A DNA stretch of 64,000 nt from Ancrocorticia sp047602305 (GTDB taxonomy: Bacteria > Actinomycetota > Actinomycetes > Actinomycetales > Actinomycetaceae), in NCBI GenBank assembly GCA_047602305.1, contig JASGHO010000001.1:1674001-1738000 (forward strand), given 5' to 3'. Within the stretch, counting starts at the first letter, position 1. Each line of letters begins with the position of its first letter. This document shows, piece by piece, positions 44,097 to 53,967 of this stretch. Below the pieces are notes generated by a model. The model was not told the origin of the DNA and searched no databases. It saw only the letters and a list, made by a program, of their open reading frames with translations. The translations under genes were made by a program, and so were the position numbers.

Positions 44097-47000
44097 GACT
44101 GCATCGGCTCGAACTGCGCGGCATCGGACCCTTCGCCGCCCATTACACCATCAATTTTGACCGGCTGAGTGTGGCCGGAATCTATCTCCTCGACGGGCCC
44201 ACGGGCTCCGGCAAGTCCACGATCATTGATGCCATTACCTGGGCACTCTATGGTGGCGTAGCTGGTGGGAACGACTCCACGTCCGAACGGATCCGCTCCA
44301 CCCACGCCGACCCAAAACTCGAAAGCTACGTGGATCTGGTTTTCAGTGTCAACGCTGGGGTGTTCCATGTGCGCCGCACACCCATGTGGACGAAGGCTGG
44401 GAACAAGAATCCCACCAACGTCACGGCGAAGCTGTGGAAGCTGTACGACGGCGCCCTGGAATCCGGAGATCTTGACGCGGGAGCTCCGCTGGAGACCAAA
44501 GCACAAGGCGTGGGCACCGAGATTGCCCGGCTCATCGGCCTCTCTCGCGAACAGTTCGTGCAAACGATCGTATTGCCACAGGGAAAGTTTGCCGAGTTCC
44601 TCAAGCTGAACTCGACGGAACGAACCGGGCTGCTGGAACAGATCTTTGGCACCGAGATCTACCGCCGGGTAGCGGAGAAGCTGGGAGCAATGGCGAGCGC
44701 CGCGAACAAGGAGGTCGAGGAGGCGAAACGCGCTTTCTTGTTGGCACTCGACTACCTTGTCGAGGCGTCAGATGCCGAGGAAGCAACGGCGGCGGGGCTT
44801 CAATCACTTGTCGCGGGGATGGTTGACCCTCGTGAAAATAGCGAGGTACTCGAGGCGGTTGCAGGGTTGGGGGCGGAAGCTGAAGCTCACGTGGCGGAGG
44901 CTTCCGTGGGCCGCGAGGCCGCCGAGAAGGATCTCGCTACTGCGCTGGAGAAGCTCACCGGCGAGGAGACGCTCGCTGATCTCGTGGAGCAGCGGAGGAA
45001 GTTGCTGCAGAGCCGTGCGGTGTTGGATGGCGAGAAGAAGGAAGTCTCCATATTGGAGGCCGCTCTTCACACCCATCACGCAGCCAAGCAGCTTCTTCCT
45101 CCGGTCGAGGCAGTGGAGAAGGCGGAGTGGGCTTTCGCAGATGCGGGGCAGGTACTTCAGCAGGTCTCTCATATTGCACCAGAAGCCGTTAATGACGGTT
45201 TCATTGCGGACACTGAAGACGAAACCACCCGTTTGGCTTCCTTGAGCGGGAGGCTTGCCGAGCTGGAGAAGGTGGAGCTTGCCGTCACGGCCTTAGAGCG
45301 TGAGCAAGCGACGGACGAGGCTTCGCTACGCACAAATGGGCAGGAGCTGGGCATTGCTGAGAAGGCAGCCGAGGTACTTCCTGCTCAGCTTGAGGCTGCT
45401 CGAACCACACAACAAACCGCAGCCCAGATGTATGCCGGGTTGCCCAGAGCCAAGGCGCTCCTGGAGGATGCCCACGCTCAGCAGCGCCGAGTCGCCGAAT
45501 TGGACGGGCTTCGGAAGAAGATCGGAGTTGCTGAGAAACAAGTCGCGTCAAAGCTCTCGGCATTCGTCGCAGCCAAAGTGGAGCACGACCGCCTGACCAG
45601 CGCATGGATCTCCTCCACGGCGGCGAACCTCGCAATGGAATTGGAAGAGGGTCTCCCCTGTCCAGTGTGTGGAGCACAGGAGCATCCCTCCCCTGCTGAG
45701 AAAACGGAGGAATTTGCCACCCACGAGGAGGTGGAGCTCGCCGAAGCTGTGCGACGAAATCGCGAGGCCACTCTGCACACAAGCGAGAAAGATCTGGAAG
45801 CACTGCGGGCAAGCGCACGCGTCATCGAAACGGACGTGAACGGGCTCACTGCTGAGGTTGCGGATCGGCAGGTGGCGGACGCCGTCGTCGCCGTCAAGGA
45901 GGCGGAGGCTGCCGGGAGGGACGTCACCAAGCAGGCGGGTGCGGTCGCATCTTTGGTGTCCCAGTACGAGGCTGCAACACAGCAAATCGCAACGCTGCGC
46001 GAACGCATTGCTGTGCTGGAATCGCACGTGAGTGAGCGCAGGGAACGCATCCCTCGCGAGAAGGGGCGTTTGGCGGAGAAGCTGGACGGCTTCGAATCCA
46101 TTTCCGAGCGGATCGCCGCGCATCGGGCGGCGGTGGCGTCAAAGAACGTGGAGCTCTCGGCCCTGCGCACTTGCCTCGCTGCCCGGCGTGCACAGGATGA
46201 ACGCTCCGAAGAACTTGCGGAGGCTCTCGCGGCGTCGCCGTTCGCAAGTGCCGATGCCGTGCGCGAAGCGGTTCTCAGCAGTGGGCAAGCGAAGGAATGG
46301 GAAGCGCGCATCGCCCGGCACCAGCGGGATCTTCACGACGTTGAACGCGATCTTGCAGCACCCAAGATCGCCAAGCTCACCGGCGACGAACAGCCGGAAG
46401 TGGAGGCCGCCCGCGCAGCACAGCGCGAGGCGTTGAGCGGCGCGGAAGCCGCACGTGCCGCTTTCACCACTGCGGAGATCACTGCGCGCCAGGTGACGCA
46501 GCGGGAGCAGCAACTGCGGGAGAGCTTGGAGTCGTGGGTTGCTGCCCGGACCACCGCGGGGCCCGTCGTTCGCCTCGCGGGACTTGCCAATGCGTCCTCC
46601 GAGTACTCCTTCACCAAGATGACGCTCCCCACCTACGTGCTCAATCAACGATTCAAGCTGGTGGTGGAGCGTGCCAACGAGCATCTCTCGGTATTCTCGC
46701 TGGGCCGCTACGAACTCGTCAGCACCGAGGAAAAGGAAAAGGGCTCCCGCGCGCAGAAGGTGGGGCTCGGCTTGGAGATTGTCGATCACGTCGGTGACTC
46801 CAACGGCGATGTTCGCCGGGCTACGAAATCACTCTCGGGCGGCGAGACGTTCTACGTCTCCCTCTCGTTGGCGCTCGCCCTCGCCGACGTGGTCTGCTCG
46901 GAGAATGGCGGCATTCAGCTCGATACCCTCATGATCGATGAAGGGTTTGGAACCCTCGACGAGAACACTCGTGACCAGGTGATGCAGGTTCTTACCTCGC

Positions 47001-47125
47001 TGGCGAGTAACGGGCGCGCCGTCGCCGTGGTCAGCCATGTCGAAGAACTCAAGAAGATGATCGCCGAACAGATCGTGGTGCGCCCACGCCCAGACGGCTC
47101 CTCAACCCTGGAGGTGCGGGCTTAG
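44093..47125 (+). CDS. sbcC: Nuclease SbcCD subunit C
   Basis: 1010-residue Rad50-like ATPase. Walker A GPTGSGKS is at about 36-43; long coiled coils flank a zinc hook CPVCGAQEHPSP at about 522; the C-terminal ABC signature is KSLSGGETFYVSLSLALALADVV, with Walker B and D-loop DTLMIDEGFGTLDENT. GTG 44093 overlaps the sbcD stop and follows GAGGAGGAAGCC. The gene ends 1 bp from the stop of the convergent AAA ATPase gene, leaving no room for a separate terminator. Confidence 0.95.
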   Translation: MRLHRLELRGIGPFAAHYTINFDRLSVAGIYLLDGPTGSGKSTIIDAITWALYGGVAGGNDSTSERIRSTHADPKLESYVDLVFSVNAGVFHVRRTPMWTKAGNKNPTNVTAKLWKLYDGALESGDLDAGAPLETKAQGVGTEIARLIGLSREQFVQTIVLPQGKFAEFLKLNSTERTGLLEQIFGTEIYRRVAEKLGAMASAANKEVEEAKRAFLLALDYLVEASDAEEATAAGLQSLVAGMVDPRENSEVLEAVAGLGAEAEAHVAEASVGREAAEKDLATALEKLTGEETLADLVEQRRKLLQSRAVLDGEKKEVSILEAALHTHHAAKQLLPPVEAVEKAEWAFADAGQVLQQVSHIAPEAVNDGFIADTEDETTRLASLSGRLAELEKVELAVTALEREQATDEASLRTNGQELGIAEKAAEVLPAQLEAARTTQQTAAQMYAGLPRAKALLEDAHAQQRRVAELDGLRKKIGVAEKQVASKLSAFVAAKVEHDRLTSAWISSTAANLAMELEEGLPCPVCGAQEHPSPAEKTEEFATHEEVELAEAVRRNREATLHTSEKDLEALRASARVIETDVNGLTAEVADRQVADAVVAVKEAEAAGRDVTKQAGAVASLVSQYEAATQQIATLRERIAVLESHVSERRERIPREKGRLAEKLDGFESISERIAAHRAAVASKNVELSALRTCLAARRAQDERSEELAEALAASPFASADAVREAVLSSGQAKEWEARIARHQRDLHDVERDLAAPKIAKLTGDEQPEVEAARAAQREALSGAEAARAAFTTAEITARQVTQREQQLRESLESWVAARTTAGPVVRLAGLANASSEYSFTKMTLPTYVLNQRFKLVVERANEHLSVFSLGRYELVSTEEKEKGSRAQKVGLGLEIVDHVGDSNGDVRRATKSLSGGETFYVSLSLALALADVVCSENGGIQLDTLMIDEGFGTLDENTRDQVMQVLTSLASNGRAVAVVSHVEELKKMIAEQIVVRPRPDGSSTLEVRA

Positions 47126-47126
47126 T

Positions 47127-48467
47127 TCATTCGTGCTGAAGTAAGCGGGAAATTGAACTTGGCGCCAGCCGAGGTGTTCCGCCATATCGGCCGGTCAAGT
47201 ACCTCTTGGCAACATTGGCATCTCGGTGACGCGGGAAATCCGCAAGAGAAATCAGCTCAGTGACTCCATCGAAGGACTTCTCGGTAAACCACACTTGTTC
47301 TGGCTCTAGCTCTACCTCACTCAGCGGGGAGAGAAGATAAGTGTCATGACTGGTAAAAATCAGCTGAGCATTCTTGTAATTAATCTCGGGGTCTGCAAAG
47401 ATCCCCAGCAATACCTCAAGCAAGTGTGGATGAAGACTTGAGTCGATCTCATCCACAGCATAGAGTCCCCCGGATCGAAGAATTTCGAGTGCTGGCACAA
47501 CGAGAGCCAGCCAAGCGATGGTCCCATCGCTCTCAGCGTGGATAGGAAATGAAGGAATGCGTGTGCCGCTGCCCTGATGAGTGAAGACCATATTTCGAAC
47601 GACGGTATCCGAATCTTCTTCTTCCAGCTCAACTCGCGGTCGCGTCGGGCTCGGTGCGTCAGGTATATGTGAACTACCTGCTTGGCCCTTGTCATTGGTG
47701 AGTTCTCTGATGCCTCGGAAGACTTCCTGTATCTCCACGGGAAGCGAATCCTCTTGAAGATCGACTGCTTCAACTCCAATATCTGCAACCTGAAGAAGCG
47801 TCACAATGTCATCGAAGGTAATGGAACCGTTAGCTAACGACTCAGTGATAGAAGCCAGGCGCCGTTCACGATGTGTGTCCTTCACAGTCATCGAATCAAA
47901 AGACTCCACGAGATGCTCCCCCACGTCCCCAAAAACGGGATGATGGAGCATTCTCGCTCGACTCAGGACAAGCTCTCGCTCAGTAACACTCTTGAACTGA
48001 GGAATCGATCCATGAACCTTCAGGAGATTCCTGTCGCGATCCCGTTCCAGCAGAGTACGCCACCGAGTGGATGGTACATCTCGCAGCCACTCTCGAAGAA
48101 TCCCCCGACCATCAACTTCAAATCCATAAAGGTAACGTGTCTCGTCATAGATGAAGTCGAGTTCGTACCGGCTGGGTGCCTCCGCAGAGATGTCGTCAAG
48201 GAGGAAAGGCGCCCGAGGCATTTTCGATTGCGCCTGCCACGACGTAGCGGACTTTCCAATGGCGGCAAAGGCATAATCAAGCGCGTCAAGGATCGCGGAC
48301 TTTCCGGAAGCATTGGCTCCAAAGATTCCGGCGATCGGGTAAGTAACCGCGCTCCAGCTACTTCCGTGTGGAGGCTTAAGCGTCTTGAGTGAGGACTTCG
48401 TCAGGTCAAGAAGAATCTCATCTCGGATGCTCTTATGATTCGCAACTGAGAAGCTGAGCAGTACCAT
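47127..48467 (-). CDS. AAA_21 ATP-binding protein (RloA/AbiLi-like), orphan
   Basis: 446 residues. Walker A GANASGKS (50-57), ABC-type signature AESDGTIAWL (311-320), Walker B LYAVDEIDSSLHP (335-347) and H-loop FTSHD (371-375). This layout fits RloA/AbiLi-type ATPases found with defence nucleases. No RloB or other partner is adjacent: sbcC is convergent on one side and fucO follows an AT-rich gap on the other. It is a candidate for a single-gene antiphage or nucleic-acid-sensing system, or a remnant of one. Codon use and base composition look less GC-rich than the neighbours. Confidence 0.8.
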   Translation of the reverse strand: MVLLSFSVANHKSIRDEILLDLTKSSLKTLKPPHGSSWSAVTYPIAGIFGANASGKSAILDALDYAFAAIGKSATSWQAQSKMPRAPFLLDDISAEAPSRYELDFIYDETRYLYGFEVDGRGILREWLRDVPSTRWRTLLERDRDRNLLKVHGSIPQFKSVTERELVLSRARMLHHPVFGDVGEHLVESFDSMTVKDTHRERRLASITESLANGSITFDDIVTLLQVADIGVEAVDLQEDSLPVEIQEVFRGIRELTNDKGQAGSSHIPDAPSPTRPRVELEEEDSDTVVRNMVFTHQGSGTRIPSFPIHAESDGTIAWLALVVPALEILRSGGLYAVDEIDSSLHPHLLEVLLGIFADPEINYKNAQLIFTSHDTYLLSPLSEVELEPEQVWFTEKSFDGVTELISLADFPRHRDANVAKRYLTGRYGGTPRLAPSSISRLLQHE

Positions 48468-48561
48468 ACCCCAAGATTAGCCCTAAGCTCTATAAATTAC
48501 ACGTTTTTCGTTGAATACAGTTCTTTAAACAACAAATGAGCCCCGAAAGTCTACTCGCAAC

Positions 48562-48610
48562 CTTGGAGGCCCACCCGTACCAGCCAATCGAACAGAAGTG
48601 GGCCACCAAG
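48562..48610 (-). terminator. Putative fucO terminator
   Basis: CTTGGaGGCCCAC and GTGGGCCaCCAAG pair over 12 of 13 positions with a 23-nt loop, directly after the fucO stop on the minus strand. The T-run is weak. Confidence 0.45.
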
Positions 48611-48620
48611 ATGCTCAGCG

Positions 48621-49772
48621 TCAGAGAAGGGAAGCGTAGATCGCCCGAATATCCCCAACACTGGTCGGCCGTGGATTTCCAGGCGTGTTGACGTCTGCAA
48701 ATGCATCGGCCGCCAAGGCATCCAAACCATCTTCAGTCGCTCCGACAGCTGAGATTGAGGTGGGATTGCCCAGATCGATAACCAGCTCGCGTACCGCGGC
48801 GATCGCATTGCGGCGAGCGTCATCCAGCGACGATGTCTGGGCATCCTCCACACCGAAAGCTTCGGCGATGTCACGGTACTTCTCGCCGGTATAGTCCGCG
48901 TTGTACTCCATGACCGACGCGAGAAGAATGCCATTCGCAAGACCGTGGGGTGCGTTGTAGCGTCCACTCAGAGGATGTGCCATGCCGTGCACGAGACCCA
49001 AGCCCACATTCGAAAAACCAATACCCGCCATGTAGCTCGCAGTACCCATCGCTTCAACTGCGTCTGGATCGCCGTCGGCCGCATTCTTCAGGTTTGCCGC
49101 AATGATCTGGATGGCCCGGAGCAGGATGGCGTCGGTGAGTTCCCATGCATCCTTCGTGATGTAAGCCTCGATGGCGTGGGTGAGCGCATCCAGGCCGGTA
49201 GCCACCTTCAGGGAACGCGGCATGGCGTCCATGAGATCCGGGTCAACAATCGCAAGCACCGGAATGTCGTTCGGGTCAACGCAGGCAAACTTGCGATTGT
49301 TCTCGTGGTCGCTGATGACGTAGTGGATGGTTGTTTCGGAGGCCGTGCCGGCCGTCGTCGGGATTCCAACAATCGGAATGGAGGGATTCTTCGTATCCGC
49401 CGCACCTTCAAGGGACAACACGTCCGAGAACTCAGGGTTGTTGGCAATAATGCCGATGGCCTTGCCCGTGTCTTGAGGAGAGCCGCCACCCAAACCGATG
49501 ATGACATCGGCGCCACTCTCCTCAAATGCACGAACTCCGGCCTTCACGTTCTCCACCGGCGGGTTGGGAACGACATCCGAGAAGATCACGTAGGGGAAGT
49601 CCGCTTCCTCAAGCAGTTGTGTCACCTTTCCAGCAGTGCCAACATCGACAAGCACCGCGTCTGTCACGATGAATGCCTTGGTGAAGCCACGCCTGCGAAG
49701 CTCGGGAACGAGCTGGGAGAGGGATCCCCGTCCGAAATATGCCATCTGATTGAGAATCATGCGATGAGTCAT
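48621..49772 (-). CDS. fucO: Lactaldehyde reductase / iron-type alcohol dehydrogenase
   Basis: 383-residue group III Fe-dependent alcohol dehydrogenase. NAD motif GGGSPQDTGKAIG, TTAGTASETT, and iron ligands in DALTHAIEAY and GLVHGMAHPLSGRYNAPHG. The closest functional type appears to be FucO, which reduces lactaldehyde to 1,2-propanediol in fucose or rhamnose breakdown. The ATG at 49772 follows AAGGATGCAGGACC. It is divergent from the sugar operon, across a region with palindromic operator-like sites. Confidence 0.88.
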   Translation of the reverse strand: MTHRMILNQMAYFGRGSLSQLVPELRRRGFTKAFIVTDAVLVDVGTAGKVTQLLEEADFPYVIFSDVVPNPPVENVKAGVRAFEESGADVIIGLGGGSPQDTGKAIGIIANNPEFSDVLSLEGAADTKNPSIPIVGIPTTAGTASETTIHYVISDHENNRKFACVDPNDIPVLAIVDPDLMDAMPRSLKVATGLDALTHAIEAYITKDAWELTDAILLRAIQIIAANLKNAADGDPDAVEAMGTASYMAGIGFSNVGLGLVHGMAHPLSGRYNAPHGLANGILLASVMEYNADYTGEKYRDIAEAFGVEDAQTSSLDDARRNAIAAVRELVIDLGNPTSISAVGATEDGLDALAADAFADVNTPGNPRPTSVGDIRAIYASLL

Positions 49773-49854
49773 GGTCCTGCATCCTTCTGTTCCATGCCCT
49801 CCAGCTCCTATGCGGGACGGCGTAACCACACTCTACAAAATCATCCACCTAGTC

Positions 49855-49881
49855 GTCTATACCTATAGACATATAGCTATA
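49855..49881. promoter_or_regulatory. Palindromic operator candidates between fucO and the dehydrogenase
   Basis: GTCTATA-CC-TATAGAC (49855-49870) is a perfect 7+7 palindrome, followed at once by a second palindrome TATAGCTATA (49872-49881). The GTxTA...TAxAC style is typical for GntR/HutC regulators such as the one encoded at 53968. It lies upstream of fucO and of the plus-strand operon. Confidence 0.6.
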
Positions 49882-50047
49882 CATTCACTACTCTGAGTCA
49901 CGTACCCACACCGGAAACAACGTGGAGGAAGCGCGCTATGGACATTGGTGTCAGTTAGCACTTCGCGCTCAAGGCACTCCCCACATGCCCATCCGCCATT
50001 CCACAAAACCAAACCCACACAATGACACACAATGAGAGGAACTTCCG

Positions 50048-51085
50048 ATGCTCGCTGCAGTCATCCGAGGACCACAACAACTAGACATCGTCGAGGTACC
50101 AACACCGGAACCGAAGGAGGGAGAGATCCTTCTCAAGGTTGGCGCCAATACCGTCTGCGGCACCGACCTGCGAATCCTGCGCGGAGAAAAGACCGCGGGT
50201 GTTCGACCGGGAGTCGTTCTGGGACACGAAATCGCCGGAACGATCGTCGCCATGGGCGAAGGCGTGACAGGCTACGATATCGGCGACTCGGCGGTGATTC
50301 TCCCCGCCGTCACCTGCGGAACGTGTTACTTCTGCCTGCGCGATCTTGAGCAGTTCTGCACCGATACCGTTACCTTCGGGTACAACATCGACGGAGGCCT
50401 GGCCGAGTACTGTCTCATCCCAGCTCACGTTGTACGCCGCCACCATCTCGTCAAGGCAAAGCCAGGCGTCTCTGCACCAGCACTAGCTATCTCGGAACCG
50501 CTCAGTTGCGTACTCAACGCCGCCGAGAACTACAAGGTGAAACTGGGACACACGGTGGTAATCCTTGGCGCAGGTCCCATTGGATTACTTCACCTCATCG
50601 TCTGCCGTCTCGCAGGCACCACTCAGATCATTGTCTCTGATCCCTCCGAGGCACGCCGCGCAACGGCCACTGCCCTGGGTGCAGATCTCACCGTTGACCC
50701 TCTCAACGAAGGTCTCGAAGCAGTGGTCAAGGAAGCAACAGGCGGATTCGGAGCGGACGCCACTGTCATCTGCATCGGACGTCCCGCACTTGTACCCCAG
50801 GCCATCGCCCTCACCAAGAAGGGTGGATACGTCTGCGCCTTCGCCGGCTTCCCCAAGGGTGCCGAAGCCTCCATCGACCCCAACGCTATTCACTATGGCC
50901 AGATCTCACTCGTTGGCTCCTCAAATGCCAAGCGACGCCACACCGAAGAAGCACTGCGATTGATCGAGAAGGGACTTATCCCCACGGACATCATCGTCAG
51001 CCACACATTCCCTCTCGAGCAGGCCGTTGAAGCTATCGAATTCTCGGCTTCCGGCGAGGGAATCAAGGTCGCCGTCATTCCGTAG
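50048..51085 (+). CDS. Zinc-dependent medium-chain dehydrogenase (polyol/sorbitol type)
   Basis: 345 residues. Catalytic zinc region VCGTDLRI and LGHEIAG; structural zinc cysteines in the CGTCYFC...C stretch; Rossmann motif ILGAGPIGLLHL (about 173-184). It resembles sorbitol/L-iditol, threonine or galactitol-1-phosphate dehydrogenases, oxidising a secondary alcohol to a ketone. It is the first gene of the sugar operon (dehydrogenase, aldolase, kinase). The ATG follows GAGAGGAACTTCCG. Confidence 0.88.
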   Translation: MLAAVIRGPQQLDIVEVPTPEPKEGEILLKVGANTVCGTDLRILRGEKTAGVRPGVVLGHEIAGTIVAMGEGVTGYDIGDSAVILPAVTCGTCYFCLRDLEQFCTDTVTFGYNIDGGLAEYCLIPAHVVRRHHLVKAKPGVSAPALAISEPLSCVLNAAENYKVKLGHTVVILGAGPIGLLHLIVCRLAGTTQIIVSDPSEARRATATALGADLTVDPLNEGLEAVVKEATGGFGADATVICIGRPALVPQAIALTKKGGYVCAFAGFPKGAEASIDPNAIHYGQISLVGSSNAKRRHTEEALRLIEKGLIPTDIIVSHTFPLEQAVEAIEFSASGEGIKVAVIP

Positions 51086-51172
51086 TCCGTCGTTGCGCAG
51101 GACTTCTCAACCGGGTCCATCCGCAATACGTCCCCATTCATCTCTCATCGAAAGAATCTGTAAGGAGTAAAA

Positions 51173-52036
51173 ATGCTCATCTCACTCAAAGAAGCCCTCG
51201 AATACGGCGAGCTCTACAACTGTGGCATTGCCGCAGTGAACACACCGACCATGGAAATGCTGGTCGCCGCCATCAACGTGGCGGAACGGCACAACATCCC
51301 CATCATCATTCAGCATGCCGAGGTCCACGAGCCAGTTAACACCATTGAGAACATCGGTCCGGCAATGGTGGAGCTCGCCAAGAGGTCCACGGCTCCGATC
51401 GTCGTGCACGTGGATCATGGTGAGTCCTTCGAGTACGTCAAACGCGGATACGATGTCGGCTTCAACTCGGCGATGTTTGATGGCTCGCGCCTGCCCTACG
51501 AGGAGAACTTGGCTATCACCAAGGACGTCGTCGCCTTGGCGAAGGAATACGGCGGCCTCGGCGTCGAAGCCGAATTGGGCGTCATGCCTGGCCGTGAGGA
51601 CGGCGAGCAGAGCAGTGGAACCGGAGACTCGACACTGTACACCGATCCCGATTTGGCACACGAGTTCGTGGCAGCTACCGGCGTCACGGCTCTGGCCTGC
51701 TCATTCGGCACGGTTCACGGCCTCTACAAGGCGGAACCAAAGATCGACTACGAGTTGATCTCCACCCTGCGTGTACGCACCGGTGTCCCCATCGTCATGC
51801 ACGGAGGATCAGGACTCAGCCCTGCCGAATACCGTGAGTGCATTGCCCGCGGGGTTCAGAAGATCAACTACTACACCTACGCCGACAAGGCGGCCCTGGA
51901 GGCAGTCAAGCAGTTCCTGGTCGACGAACCTGAGACGTTCGTTCTTGCCCCGGTGACAATCGCAGCCCGAGACGCCGTCGAACAGAACATCGAAGAACTT
52001 GTCCAGTGTCTCTACGCGGGACACCTGGGCAAGTAA
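51173..52036 (+). CDS. Class II ketose-bisphosphate aldolase family protein
   Basis: 287 residues. Zinc and catalytic residues: HVDHGES (about 80-86), GVMPGREDGE, the HGLY segment and VMHGGSGLS (about 207). The family cleaves fructose-, tagatose- or other ketose (bis)phosphates to DHAP and an aldehyde. In this operon, with an FGGY kinase and FucO, cleavage of a ketose 1-phosphate to DHAP plus an aldehyde is plausible. The ATG follows TAAGGAGTAAAA. Confidence 0.88.
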   Translation: MLISLKEALEYGELYNCGIAAVNTPTMEMLVAAINVAERHNIPIIIQHAEVHEPVNTIENIGPAMVELAKRSTAPIVVHVDHGESFEYVKRGYDVGFNSAMFDGSRLPYEENLAITKDVVALAKEYGGLGVEAELGVMPGREDGEQSSGTGDSTLYTDPDLAHEFVAATGVTALACSFGTVHGLYKAEPKIDYELISTLRVRTGVPIVMHGGSGLSPAEYRECIARGVQKINYYTYADKAALEAVKQFLVDEPETFVLAPVTIAARDAVEQNIEELVQCLYAGHLGK

Positions 52037-52207
52037 CTGGTTCTCCCCATGCGTCGCGCGCGGCTTGGCACACCGCGCGCGACGCCCCTCTACGGTGCCC
52101 CTCAGTCTTCCAGACCGGACAGACTAACCACACGAAATTCACTTCACGAACGGCAGCAACGTCGCGTCGTTCACGCAAGCAACGATGCTTGCAGAAAGGA
52201 GTACCTC

Positions 52208-53701
52208 ATGGCCAAGGACAAGCGACTCGTCATTGGAATCGACTTCGGCACAGGTAGCTCGAAAGGAGTGCTGACACGGCTAAATGGGAAGGTTATTGCA
52301 ACCTCCGAAAAGCCTCATCAGGTCTCCCTGCCCAAACCCGGCCATGTCGAACACGATGCGGAGGAGATCTGGTGGAAGGACTTCCTTGCTATCGTCGCCG
52401 ATCTTCTTCACCAGGCGACCGGTCCCGTCGTGGGTATCACGACATCAGGAATCGGTCCGTGCAGTGTTTTCTGCGACGTCGACGGCGTCCCTCTCCGCCC
52501 CGCGATCTTGTATGGGGTTGATACCCGCGCCTACAAGGAAATTGACGAACTCACCGCAAAGATCGGCGAAGATGCCCTCATTGAGAAGTGTGGAAATATC
52601 CTCAGTTCTCAGTCACATGGGCCCAAGTTCCTCTGGACGGTACGTAACGAACCGTGGGTGTGGGAGAAGACGAAGTATTTCTTCACCGCCCACAGTTACA
52701 TCATCTTCAAGCTCACCGGCGAGTACGTTCTCGACCATCGCACAGCCTCGATGTTCGATCCCATGTATTCACCCAAGACCCAAAGCTGGATTCGTGAATG
52801 GAGCGAGATGTGCGCTCCCGGACTGACTCTTCCCGAACTCAAGTACTCCAACGAGATCGCCGGACACATCACCGCCAAGGGTGCACGCATCAGTGGCCTT
52901 CCCGAGGGGATTCCCATAGGCATGGGTTCCGTGGATTCGGCCTGTGAAGCGCTGAGCATCGGTGTCAAAGATCCCGGCGACATCATGGTGATGTACGGAT
53001 CCAGCATGGTTGCGGAGTTAATCGCGGATCGCTTCATGGCGCACCGCAACCTCTGGGCTTGCACAGGGCTATACCCGGGGACCAACACGCTGGTGGGAGG
53101 GCTCTCCGCATCAGGATCACTCACAACTTGGCTGAAAAACATCACCGGTGGAGTGGATTACGCAGTCCTCACAGAAGAGGCAGCTGATGTTCCAGCAGGT
53201 TCCAATGGTCTTCTTGCGCTCCCTTACTTCGCAGGCGAACGTGCCCCGATCATTGACCCTAGGGCCCGTGGCGTAATCGCCGGTCTGACACTGAATACCA
53301 CCCGAGGCGATCTCTACCGCTCGATGTTGGAAGCGGCTTCCTTCGGCGCACGGCACCTCATCGAATCGATTCAGGAAGCTGGTGGCGAAGGCAAGCGATT
53401 CATCGCAGTTGGCGGAGGCACAAAGGGAGGTCTCTGGCCACAGATCGTCTCCGATATCTGCGGCGTAGAGCAGATCATTCCCAAACGGACGATTGGCGCA
53501 AGTTATGGCGATGCGCTGATTTCCGCTCAGAACGTAGGTGCAGCGGACGAAACCACCAGCTGGATGAAACCCGCCTCGATCGTCTTCCCGGATCCAGATA
53601 ACAAGATCATCTACGACGAGTTCTTCGCCAGCTACCTCGAGCTGTATCCGGCGACGAAGGGTGTCATGCACTTCCTCACTGAATCCCAGTTCGACGACTA
53701 A
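52208..53701 (+). CDS. FGGY-family carbohydrate kinase
   Basis: 497-residue sugar kinase of the xylulokinase/fuculokinase fold. N-terminal phosphate loop IGIDFGTGSSKGVL (about 9-22), VGITTSGIGPCSVF, and C-terminal ATP motif AVGGGTKGGLWPQIVSDI. The substrate is probably a ketose but cannot be named. The ATG at 52208 follows AGAAAGGAGTACCTC; the longer frame from 52049 has no start signal. It ends the operon, before a 23-bp hairpin. Confidence 0.9.
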   Translation: MAKDKRLVIGIDFGTGSSKGVLTRLNGKVIATSEKPHQVSLPKPGHVEHDAEEIWWKDFLAIVADLLHQATGPVVGITTSGIGPCSVFCDVDGVPLRPAILYGVDTRAYKEIDELTAKIGEDALIEKCGNILSSQSHGPKFLWTVRNEPWVWEKTKYFFTAHSYIIFKLTGEYVLDHRTASMFDPMYSPKTQSWIREWSEMCAPGLTLPELKYSNEIAGHITAKGARISGLPEGIPIGMGSVDSACEALSIGVKDPGDIMVMYGSSMVAELIADRFMAHRNLWACTGLYPGTNTLVGGLSASGSLTTWLKNITGGVDYAVLTEEAADVPAGSNGLLALPYFAGERAPIIDPRARGVIAGLTLNTTRGDLYRSMLEAASFGARHLIESIQEAGGEGKRFIAVGGGTKGGLWPQIVSDICGVEQIIPKRTIGASYGDALISAQNVGAADETTSWMKPASIVFPDPDNKIIYDEFFASYLELYPATKGVMHFLTESQFDD

Positions 53702-53770
53702 GGACAATCACTCCCTCTCGGTTTCCTCAGTCATCATCGGGGAAACGAGTTCATAGAGGTTCAAACAACA

Positions 53771-53821
53771 TGTGGCTCGCTGTCTAACGGAATCCTCAAT
53801 TCCGTTAGACAGTGAGCCACA
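53771..53821 (+). terminator. Long hairpin after the kinase gene
   Basis: TGTGGCTCGCTGTCTAACGG and following bases pair with their complement over 23 bp (one G-T pair) around a 5-nt loop. It is about 70 bp after the kinase stop and about 150 bp before gntR, and probably ends the operon. It could also be a large inverted operator. Confidence 0.7.
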
Positions 53822-53967
53822 TTCATCTTCCAGTCAACAAGAGTCATCGCCAAACAACGCGCTCTCCCCCGTTCGTTGCGAGCCATGAACATCGGAACAA
53901 AGAACTCAGCGAAGGACCGCTAGACTGGGCAAGACAACGTATCCCGTACCAATCCGGAGGTTTCTTC

